Origin: Sulfurimonas sp. RIFOXYD12_FULL_33_39
Lineage (GTDB): Bacteria; Campylobacterota; Campylobacteria; Campylobacterales; Sulfurimonadaceae
Length of the DNA: 64,000 nucleotides
Direction: 5' to 3'
NCBI GenBank assembly: GCA_001829785.1
Contig: MICF01000007.1
Span: 124,001 to 188,000 of the forward strand
Notes under the pieces: generated by a model
The model's database searches: none
Seen by the model: only the letters and a program-made list of their open reading frames with translations
What the model was told of the DNA's origin: nothing
Translations under genes and position numbers: made by a program
Shown here: one piece after another, positions 45,623-52,530 of the stretch
How the letters are laid out: each line of letters starts with the position of its first letter
Position numbering within the stretch: position 1 is the first letter of the stretch

Positions 45623-46180
45623 TCAGTACCAATACATAGGGTAGTGTCTTTTACTGTTACTTGACATGTTGTTTACAAGGAGCGCTATTGAAAGCATCAT
45701 CGCAGTTCCAAGAGCTATAGGCGTTAATGGGTATAGCCAGCCTAGTGATTGGATTTTATCGCTGCCTATAACGTATATCAGAGCTGTAGCTCCTCCAGGA
45801 GGATGAATCGTTAGAGTTAGATGCATTGCCAAAACGGAGAGGGCAACACTAAAAGCACAAAGTAGCTCTAAGCTTAACATGTTGCTGAAATTTTTTACTA
45901 AAAATACAGAGATAAAAGCAGATATAACATGTCCTCCAATTAGATTTCTAGGCTGTGAAAACGGCACTTCCGGCGCTCCGTAGATGAGTACAGCTGATGC
46001 GCCAAAAGAGCCGAGGAGAAAAAAACCGTCTTTAGCAGAAAAAGAGTTGCTAAAAATCGACATAACATAGATACCGATAAATGCGCCGATTACAGACCAG
46101 ATTATTTTACTTGCAGGTTTTCTCGATGGTCTAATACTCTTTGACTTCATTCTAGCAAAATATCTGCTTATCAACAACAC
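45623..46180 (-). CDS. HPP family membrane protein
   Basis: A 185-residue protein with about four hydrophobic segments and the family motif IHPPGGATALIYV. FLLGSFGASAVLIYGAP and QPRNLIGGHVISA are also typical. Some HPP proteins in cyanobacteria and plants move nitrite across membranes; for this one transport is only inferred. The start is uncertain: GTG 46180 is one base after AAAGG, while in-frame TTG codons at 46177 and 46174 are better spaced. It lies alone between sodB and tmk. Confidence 0.82.
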   Translation of the reverse strand: MLLISRYFARMKSKSIRPSRKPASKIIWSVIGAFIGIYVMSIFSNSFSAKDGFFLLGSFGASAVLIYGAPEVPFSQPRNLIGGHVISAFISVFLVKNFSNMLSLELLCAFSVALSVLAMHLTLTIHPPGGATALIYVIGSDKIQSLGWLYPLTPIALGTAMMLSIALLVNNMSSNSKRHYPMYWY

Positions 46181-46276
46181 ACCTTTTAACTATAAAATAT
46201 GCGAAATGATAAGCCTTTTTTATATAATATTTGTTGATATATATCAACAATTCTAAGAAGTAAAATTTTAACTGAT

Positions 46277-46852
46277 TTACTGTTTTATATTATTTAGTAT
46301 TTCGTTATATATTTCTTCAATACTTTTTGTGGCATCTATTATAATAAGCTCTAAATTTAGGAGCTTTGCAGCCTCTATAATTGCATTTTGTATGTTTAAA
46401 AGGTACTCTACGCCTCTTAACTCAATTCCATCTAATTTTTTTTGTGAGAGTCTAAATTCAAGCTCTTCTTTTGTTAGCTTAAGTAGAAAAATTTTTTGTG
46501 GATATATGCCACCAGTTGCAAATCTATTTAAGTGGAGTATGGCAGTTTGGCTAATTTCACTTTGAACAAGAGCATAAGCTACCCCGCTTACAACACTTCT
46601 GTCTGAAATTATAAGTTTACCTATATTTGGCTCTATAATCTCTTTTACATGTTCGGCGCGATCTGCTAAAAATAGTAAAAATTCAGCCTTTTTGCTCTTT
46701 GCTTTTGTGCTTAAGACTATCTCTCTAATCTCTTTTCCGACTTCGGTACCGCCAGGCTCTTTTGTGATAATAGCATCTTCAAAATGCTTTTGAAGTTTTT
46801 CAATCTGAGTGCTTTTCCCTGCAGTATCAATTCCCTCTATTGCAATGTACAT
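46277..46852 (-). CDS. tmk: Thymidylate kinase
   Basis: A 191-residue P-loop kinase with EGIDTAGKSTQIEKL near the start, ITKEPGGTEVGKEIREI, LLFLADRAEHV, and ISDRSVVSGVAYA. It phosphorylates dTMP to dTDP. The P-loop has T where many homologues have G (IDTAGKST), a form common in this phylum. It overlaps coaD by 16 bp. The tmk-coaD-ubiX-flgA order matches Campylobacter from memory. Confidence 0.95.
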   Translation of the reverse strand: MYIAIEGIDTAGKSTQIEKLQKHFEDAIITKEPGGTEVGKEIREIVLSTKAKSKKAEFLLFLADRAEHVKEIIEPNIGKLIISDRSVVSGVAYALVQSEISQTAILHLNRFATGGIYPQKIFLLKLTKEELEFRLSQKKLDGIELRGVEYLLNIQNAIIEAAKLLNLELIIIDATKSIEEIYNEILNNIKQ

Positions 46853-47331
46853 GATTTCATTTCCGTAATAATCTCTTGAACCTCTTTTGGAACTAGATGC
46901 TCAGTTTTTGCATTGAATTTTAAAAGATTTCTGACAATTGATGAGCTTATAAACGCATGTTGAAGTTTTGGCATAAGATATACTGTTTCAATCTTGTCAT
47001 CAAGCGAATTATTTAAGTATCCAAGTTGCAGTTCATACTCAAAATCACTTACCGCTCTAAGCCCACGGATTAAGACGGTAGCATTATGCGTACGTGCAAG
47101 TTCAACGGTAAGGTTGTCAAAACCTAGAACTTTTACATTTTTTAGATTTTTAACTGCTTCTTTGGTCATATTTATTCTCTCTTGAAGCGTGAACATAGGT
47201 TTTTTGTCCGTTGAAATCGCAACTGCTACTATAACTTCGTCAAAGAGTTTTAAAGCTCTTTCTATTATGTCGTAATGACCGTTTGTAATTGGGTCAAATG
47301 TTCCGGGGTATAGTGCTATTTTTTTCATCAT
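46837..47331 (-). CDS. coaD: Phosphopantetheine adenylyltransferase
   Basis: About 164 residues with the nucleotidyltransferase motifs LYPGTFDPITNGHYDII and the later ISSSIVR, plus RGLRAVSDFEYE. It adenylates 4'-phosphopantetheine in coenzyme A synthesis. The frame opens at 47337, but ATG 47331 or 47328 fits better: ATGATG overlaps the ubiX stop (TGA at 47330-47328), and the protein then begins MMKKIALYPG or MKKIALYPG. Confidence 0.94.
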   Translation of the reverse strand: MMKKIALYPGTFDPITNGHYDIIERALKLFDEVIVAVAISTDKKPMFTLQERINMTKEAVKNLKNVKVLGFDNLTVELARTHNATVLIRGLRAVSDFEYELQLGYLNNSLDDKIETVYLMPKLQHAFISSSIVRNLLKFNAKTEHLVPKEVQEIITEMKSCTLQ

Positions 47332-47855
47332 TCCCATCTTTTATAAAGGTTATTTTCAATGCCAAGCAAATCAAACCATTTGCCGATTATAAAGTTTTCC
47401 ATCTCGTCTAAAGTTTGTTGTTCTGAATAGTATGCCATGACAGGAGGTGCAATTATTACGCCCAAAGTTGCTAATTTATGCATATTTTCTAACGCTATGG
47501 CAGAAAACGGCATCTCTCTTGGAGCTAAAATCAATTTTTTATGCTCTTTTATCATAACGCTTGCGCATCTTGTAACTAGGTTGTCGGAAATCCCACATGC
47601 TATTTTTGCTAATGTATTCATACTGCAAGGTGCTATTATCATAGCATCAACTCCAAAAGAGCCTGAGGAAATACTCGCTGCAATATTCTGATCTTCATGC
47701 AGTGTTATATTCATCTCTTTGTCTAAGACAATTTGTGAGTTTTTTGTCATAATAAAATGTTTATCTATCTCTTTTGGAAGAAGTTTAAGAGTTTTTAACC
47801 CTAAGTTTACTCCACTTGCACCGCTTGAGGCTACTACTATTTTTCTATTTTTCAC
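47328..47855 (-). CDS. ubiX: Flavin prenyltransferase
   Basis: A 175-residue flavoprotein-fold enzyme with VASSGASGVNLGLK near the start, IIAPCSMNTLAKIACG, LILAPREMPFSAIALENM, and APPVMAYY. UbiX makes prenylated FMN, the cofactor of UbiD-type decarboxylases, here probably for the quinone pathway. Its start overlaps the flgA stop by four bases and its stop overlaps coaD. Confidence 0.94.
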   Translation of the reverse strand: MKNRKIVVASSGASGVNLGLKTLKLLPKEIDKHFIMTKNSQIVLDKEMNITLHEDQNIAASISSGSFGVDAMIIAPCSMNTLAKIACGISDNLVTRCASVMIKEHKKLILAPREMPFSAIALENMHKLATLGVIIAPPVMAYYSEQQTLDEMENFIIGKWFDLLGIENNLYKRWE

Positions 47856-48721
47856 TCTATCTCCGCCGTATTCTTGCCTGTAACTCTTGCTTTTAAAATT
47901 TTTTGGTTACTGTTTTGAACTTTTATTATATCATTTACTTTAGCATCTTGAAGTGCTTTTGCGCTAAATGTAATGCCCATGCCATCTTTAAATAGACTGA
48001 CATTGATTATGGAATCTTTTTTAACCACATCTAGCGATTCTACGTCTCTTATGGTTAAAATCATATCTTTTGGTATATGACGTTTTGACTGAAGTAGATT
48101 TGCTTCTATGTTTTGCAGCGGTTTTGCTCTAAATCTATCTAAAACAACATTTTGTCTCATAACATTTAATAGTGAAATTTGGGTATCTTTTTTGATTATA
48201 CTTCTGCTTGTATAAACTGCAACACTAGCCTCTATATCATAATCAAAAAAAATCTTTTTATTTTGAGAAGTTTTAATGCTTATAATCCCGCTTCTTGATA
48301 AATAATCTCTGCTGTCTATATCAAAAATATAATCTTTTGGCAAACTTGTTATATATCCTCTTGGATGTACCGATATATTTTTTATCTCAATGTTGTCATA
48401 TTTTTTTCTGTAGTACTCTTTTACATGTTGCTCAAGGGCAGAGGTGTTTACGGGGCTTTTAATTATAAAATTGATATAACTGCTTTTAGAAGTGTAATTT
48501 TTATACCCCTTTTTATCAAGCAGTTTTATCAAATCTTTTGCTTTAACTCTTTTTGAGTATCTGTTTGCCTCAATCGTGTATAACTCAAAATCATTTTTTA
48601 TTTCCGGAATAACGGTGCTTATGTTAATTGTGCTTGTTTTTACATAATACACGCTCTCAAGAGAGTTGTTAGCGTATATACTAACCGAGAAAAGAATCAA
48701 TATAAAAAATTTTACAAACAT
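47852..48721 (-). CDS. flgA: Flagellar basal body P-ring formation chaperone
   Basis: A 289-residue secreted protein. A signal peptide occupies about residues 1-18 (FFILILFSVSIYANN). The C-terminal SAF/ChapFlgA region includes LLQSKRHIPKDMILTIRDVE and KDGMGITFSAKALQDAKVND. FlgA helps FlgI assemble into the periplasmic P ring. The N-terminal 130 residues are an extension compared with enteric FlgA, as in other Campylobacterota. An inverted repeat lies just upstream. Confidence 0.88.
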   Translation of the reverse strand: MFVKFFILILFSVSIYANNSLESVYYVKTSTINISTVIPEIKNDFELYTIEANRYSKRVKAKDLIKLLDKKGYKNYTSKSSYINFIIKSPVNTSALEQHVKEYYRKKYDNIEIKNISVHPRGYITSLPKDYIFDIDSRDYLSRSGIISIKTSQNKKIFFDYDIEASVAVYTSRSIIKKDTQISLLNVMRQNVVLDRFRAKPLQNIEANLLQSKRHIPKDMILTIRDVESLDVVKKDSIINVSLFKDGMGITFSAKALQDAKVNDIIKVQNSNQKILKARVTGKNTAEIE

Positions 48722-48731
48722 TGCTACACCG

Positions 48732-48765
48732 TACTCTATATTTTTTATAATTTTAACATAGAGTA
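48732..48765. other. Inverted repeat between tonB and flgA
   Basis: TACTCTAT (48732-48739) and ATAGAGTA (48758-48765) are perfect 8-bp arms around an 18-base AT-rich loop. It lies after the tonB stop and 11 bp before the flgA start on the minus strand, so it may be a tonB terminator or an operator for flgA. Confidence 0.35.
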
Positions 48766-48788
48766 GATAATATGGTCATTTTTGGATA

Positions 48789-49508
48789 TTACTTTAGTAT
48801 ATATGCGATTTTAACCTTAAATTTTTTAGGAAAATCAAATAGCGTTTTTTCAATTTCAATTGGAAAACTGTTCTCTATTGCCTCTGTAGCTGATTTTTCA
48901 AAAATATTTTTGCCTGAGACCATTTTTATATAATCTACATTTCCATCTGCTAGTATAATAAACTCTACTTCAATAGTATCTTGAATAGACCTTCTTCTAG
49001 CAGTATGAGGATATGATTTATTCTCATTTATTCGTTTGATTAAATTTTGGATAAATATCTCTCTATCTCTCTCTTTTGTATCATTTTGCACTACTTTATC
49101 TACATGTGGAATAGGTTTTTTATCTTCTATATGCTTTTTTTGTATCGGTTCTTCTTGAGTTTTTTGAACATGTTTTGGCTCGGCTTGCTCTACAACAGGC
49201 TCTTTTTTAAGTGGTGTCGGAGTAGGTTTTTTTTCAATCGGTTTTGAAATTTGTTTTTTCTCGGTAGGTTTAGTAAGAGGCTCTTTTTTAATAGGTTTTA
49301 AAATCTCCTCTTTTTTTATCTCTGTTGCTTGTGAAATTATAGAAAAATTAATTTTTTGAATTTTTTCGACTTTGTGATTTTTGTCATTATCATCTTTTTT
49401 TATTATAAAAAAGTAAAAGAGAGACGCTCCTACAAATGTGTAAAATATAGTGCTGATAATAAATGAGGAGAGATATCTGTTCATATTAAACTTTATTCTC
49501 ATATTCAT
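48789..49508 (-). CDS. tonB: TonB energy transducer
   Basis: A 239-residue protein. A single N-terminal membrane segment (about 12-34, STIFYTFVGASLFYFFII) is followed by a Lys/Pro/Glu-rich periplasmic spacer (about 60-145, repeats like KPIEKKPTPTPLKKEP) and a C-terminal TonB domain (about 160-239, EVEFIILADGNVDYIKMVSG). It carries ExbBD energy to the outer membrane receptor. Starts at 49508 and at 49484 (MNRYLSSF, one base after the activator stop) are both possible; neither has a strong binding site. It is last in the receptor-to-TonB run, so probably dedicated to it. Confidence 0.88.
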   Translation of the reverse strand: MNMRIKFNMNRYLSSFIISTIFYTFVGASLFYFFIIKKDDNDKNHKVEKIQKINFSIISQATEIKKEEILKPIKKEPLTKPTEKKQISKPIEKKPTPTPLKKEPVVEQAEPKHVQKTQEEPIQKKHIEDKKPIPHVDKVVQNDTKERDREIFIQNLIKRINENKSYPHTARRRSIQDTIEVEFIILADGNVDYIKMVSGKNIFEKSATEAIENSFPIEIEKTLFDFPKKFKVKIAYILK

Positions 49509-50292
49509 AAGACTCTAACGCCAATATTGCCGCTCCGTATGAGGTTGTGATTTGCGGAAACTCCGGGATAAATATCTTTTTACCGAGTTCATTCTCAATA
49601 GCATGAACTAAACCGTTATTTAGAGCCGGTCCTCCATCAAAGTAGATGCCTTCGTTTATACCTACTCTTTTTACTAGTTTTATAATTCTTTTTGCAATTG
49701 AGTAGTGAACTCCTGCGACGATATCTTCAATACTGTGGTCATTTCCTAGTAGTCCTATTATCTCTGACTCTGCAAATACGGCACATGTACTATTTATTGC
49801 AAGCGGCGTACCTTGTGATTTGAAGTGATATTCGCCTAACTCATCAACCTCTATCTCTAAATTCATGGCAACAACATCCAAAAACTTTCCAGTTCCTGCC
49901 GCACATCTGTCATTCATAGCAAAATTTACTACATTTCCCTCATCGTCCAACGAGATGGCTTTAGAGTCCTGACCGCCTATATTTATGATAGTTTTGATAT
50001 TGCATTTACCCTCAGCCGCAGCTATTGCACCCATTGCATTTGCGGTGATTTCGCTTATATTTTCGTCTGCTTCTTTAAAAAGTTTTCTTCCATAACCGGT
50101 TGCAACCGTATAGAGTAAATCTTTTTCATCAATATTTAGCTCATCGAGCATCTCTTTGAGTGCCTGTTTTGCATATTTGTAAAACATACTTCCACTCGCA
50201 CTGATTTTATGACCTGCTAATTTTTTACTCTCATCAACAATAGCAATTTTAATTGCCGTTGAACCTATATCTATTCCTGCAAAATAGCGCAT
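49486..50292 (-). CDS. ATP-dependent activator of a 2-hydroxyacyl-CoA dehydratase/double-cubane-type protein
   Basis: A 268-residue ASKHA ATPase of the BadF/BadG/HgdC family. The phosphate loop is GIDIGSTAIKIAI, with IINIGGQDSKAI and FDGGPALNNG following. Two cysteines (C130 in NDRCAAGTGK, C170 in NSTCAVFAE) would hold the [4Fe-4S] cluster at the dimer interface. These proteins use ATP to drive electrons to very low potential in their partner, here the gene directly upstream, whose stop it overlaps by one base. Confidence 0.9.
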   Translation of the reverse strand: MRYFAGIDIGSTAIKIAIVDESKKLAGHKISASGSMFYKYAKQALKEMLDELNIDEKDLLYTVATGYGRKLFKEADENISEITANAMGAIAAAEGKCNIKTIINIGGQDSKAISLDDEGNVVNFAMNDRCAAGTGKFLDVVAMNLEIEVDELGEYHFKSQGTPLAINSTCAVFAESEIIGLLGNDHSIEDIVAGVHYSIAKRIIKLVKRVGINEGIYFDGGPALNNGLVHAIENELGKKIFIPEFPQITTSYGAAILALESYEYENKV

Positions 50293-51557
50293 TATCCTCT
50301 CCTTTTTCTATTTTTAAGCGACTCTACAAATGCTTCAATTCTAGTTGTTAGTTGCCCAGACTGGCTTGGAGAGTAGTCGCTCTCAAGATAGAGTATAGGT
50401 ATCTGAGCCTTTTGCATTGCTTCTAAAACAGAGCGTTGTTCCATCTCATACACCTGACAACCTGCAAACGCCTGATATATTACGCCATCAGCCTTATAAT
50501 CTCTAACTAAGTCTATTATTCTTCTTTTTCTATCACTGTTTTTAGTAAAGATAGGGCAGGTGCAACCTTTGAGGTATCTATCTGCGATAGAATCAATCAT
50601 ATCGTTTACAAACCACTCATCAACGCTTATCATGTCGTTAAACATTCTATTTGACGAACATGTCTCATCGGCTACGATTATGGCGTCAGATTGCTCTATT
50701 AAAAGGGGTATTTTTAGATTTGGAAATATCGGCGGCGAACCGGTATAGACAATTCTAGGGCTCATTTTTGATGCCGCATTTACCTGAGTTTCTACTCTTT
50801 GCTCACACTCCTGCACAAGATTTTCCATGGCATCTATCCAGTTGTCTATCTTGTCAAAAAAGAATGCGTTAGTAACTAAAAACATATCTTTACCTAAGAT
50901 AGGGGAGGCGGTATTTTTTCGCAAAATATTCAGCTTATGGTATAAATGTTGGGCATAACCAACTTTTTTAATTGACTCTTTAAGACTCTTTTTTGTCAGC
51001 TTTTTATTAAGGTCTATCGATAAATCTTTTGTAAATTTTCTAACACTTCTTCTCCAATACTCTCTACTCTCATGGCTCTCTTTGGTACGCGGAAACTCCA
51101 TGTCATAAACACTAAATCCCATGCCTTCTATAATCGCACCAGACTTTGCTTTTTGATCACATGTAGTAGGAGATATGATAACATCGGGCTTGTCAGAGAA
51201 GTTATTTGATGCAAACTGCCCAACGGTTGCTTTTACCAAAGGGCATGATTTTGATGGGAGCAGGTCGCTTCCTATCTCATCGTCCGTATAAAAACCATTG
51301 CATAGTCTAAGCGGAACAGCGTCAAGCGCATAGATTATCTCTGATGGAACTTGAATACACATCGTTCCCACTTTTGCTTTGTCCACATGTAAAGACTCAT
51401 GTTTGCAGTTTACTCTCTCATAAAGATCATAAAAGTAGCTCATTGCGCGAGGAGGCTCTTTAAAGTTGTGCTTTATTTTTTCTAGTACACTTGCTGCTTC
51501 CATCGCTTTATGGCGGTTTTGTCTCTCTCTTGATGTTTCTATTTTATGTTCAGTCAT
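50292..51557 (-). CDS. 2-hydroxyacyl-CoA dehydratase D-component/double-cubane cluster protein
   Basis: About 421 residues of the HgdB/YjiM family. Cysteines fit the cluster ligands: C67 (GTMCIQVPSE), C86 (VPLRLCNG), C105 (SKSCPLVKA), C133 (TTCDQ), with later ADETCSSNR and FAGCQVYEME. A single polypeptide plus activator, without a second dehydratase subunit, is the arrangement of double-cubane [8Fe-9S] reductases, so true dehydratase activity is less likely. ATG 51557 has GGAG about seven bases upstream and overlaps the polyferredoxin stop. The substrate is unknown. Confidence 0.85.
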   Translation of the reverse strand: MTEHKIETSRERQNRHKAMEAASVLEKIKHNFKEPPRAMSYFYDLYERVNCKHESLHVDKAKVGTMCIQVPSEIIYALDAVPLRLCNGFYTDDEIGSDLLPSKSCPLVKATVGQFASNNFSDKPDVIISPTTCDQKAKSGAIIEGMGFSVYDMEFPRTKESHESREYWRRSVRKFTKDLSIDLNKKLTKKSLKESIKKVGYAQHLYHKLNILRKNTASPILGKDMFLVTNAFFFDKIDNWIDAMENLVQECEQRVETQVNAASKMSPRIVYTGSPPIFPNLKIPLLIEQSDAIIVADETCSSNRMFNDMISVDEWFVNDMIDSIADRYLKGCTCPIFTKNSDRKRRIIDLVRDYKADGVIYQAFAGCQVYEMEQRSVLEAMQKAQIPILYLESDYSPSQSGQLTTRIEAFVESLKNRKRRG

Positions 51558-52530
51558 CTTTTTTCTCCAGCTTATCCATCTGCATTCTTTTTGCAAAACC
51601 GCCTTTTGTCGAGCTAAATAGTTTCATATTTAAAATATCTACATGTAGAGCATCATCCTCGGGACATGCCGCCACACACTTCATACAAAGGATGCAGTCG
51701 TCTCTTAATATATTTGTACTTTTTACATCATCGGCTATATCTTTTATCTGCATATCGCATACATTGTAACAATCGCCGCATTTTGTACATTTGTCACCAT
51801 CTTTTTTAAGTTTTAAAAGTGCAGCGTCGCTAAATATATAGTGCATTGCACTCATTGGGCAAAAAAAACAGAAAAATCTTTTTTTAACAAACGAGCCGAT
51901 AACAAATAACCCTGTAAAAATCAGACCCAAAGTAGTTAAAATCATTGCTGTTTTTGTAGAAAAATCAAGACTCCACTGAGAAACATCTCCCACAAAAAGA
52001 GGTGTTATCATCCTACCTGGGCAAATTTCACAAAATGCCGTTCTCCACTCGCCGCCGAGGATTCCCATACCAACACCCATAGGTGCTAAAATTACTAAAG
52101 CGAGCATTATGTACTTTATTTTTTTGAGCTTATCAAACTGTGGTTGTGTATATGTGCTGTAGCGGATGCCCATTTTTTTACGCAAACCTGTTAGCCAATC
52201 CTGCATAGTACCAAGCGGACAAGCATAACCGCACCACGCTTTGTTAAATACAACAAACCACAATAAAAAAGTTATAAAACCGATAAGAACAGATATACTT
52301 GCCGCACTAAAAAGCACATCCAAGGGGCGTGCCAGCTGATGTTGAAGCGGCAAGAAATAGCACATTCCGCCTACTTGTCTATCGTATCCGCATGAAAATA
52401 CAGGTATGCTGTTTCCTAGATTAATAGCAAAATATCCGCCGTATATAAAAAGTACAAAGAAGAAGAGTTGAAGCCAAAAGCGAAATCTTCTAATGTCGGC
52501 TCTGTTTATAAAATCTCTAATTCTCTTCAT
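51550..52530 (-). CDS. NapH/CcoG-like membrane polyferredoxin
   Basis: A 326-residue membrane protein. About four hydrophobic segments (near 18-38, 75-95, 140-160, 195-213) carry CxxxCP-type motifs: C100GYAC104P, C167EIC170P, C221FFC224P. Two [4Fe-4S] ferredoxin motifs follow: C248TKCGDC253YNVC258 and C279ILCMKC285VAAC289P. NapH relatives pass electrons from menaquinol toward periplasmic partners, and CcoG reduces copper. ATG 52530 is the start, with AAGGAGG about eight bases upstream. It overlaps the genes on both sides, showing a tight operon. Confidence 0.88.
   Translation of the reverse strand: MKRIRDFINRADIRRFRFWLQLFFFVLFIYGGYFAINLGNSIPVFSCGYDRQVGGMCYFLPLQHQLARPLDVLFSAASISVLIGFITFLLWFVVFNKAWCGYACPLGTMQDWLTGLRKKMGIRYSTYTQPQFDKLKKIKYIMLALVILAPMGVGMGILGGEWRTAFCEICPGRMITPLFVGDVSQWSLDFSTKTAMILTTLGLIFTGLFVIGSFVKKRFFCFFCPMSAMHYIFSDAALLKLKKDGDKCTKCGDCYNVCDMQIKDIADDVKSTNILRDDCILCMKCVAACPEDDALHVDILNMKLFSSTKGGFAKRMQMDKLEKKDD

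Noticed and set aside
49486-51557. Amino-acid fermentation via 2-hydroxyglutaryl-CoA
   Set aside because: No CoA-transferase, second dehydratase subunit or decarboxylase lies nearby; the context is Fe-S membrane proteins and a TonB system.
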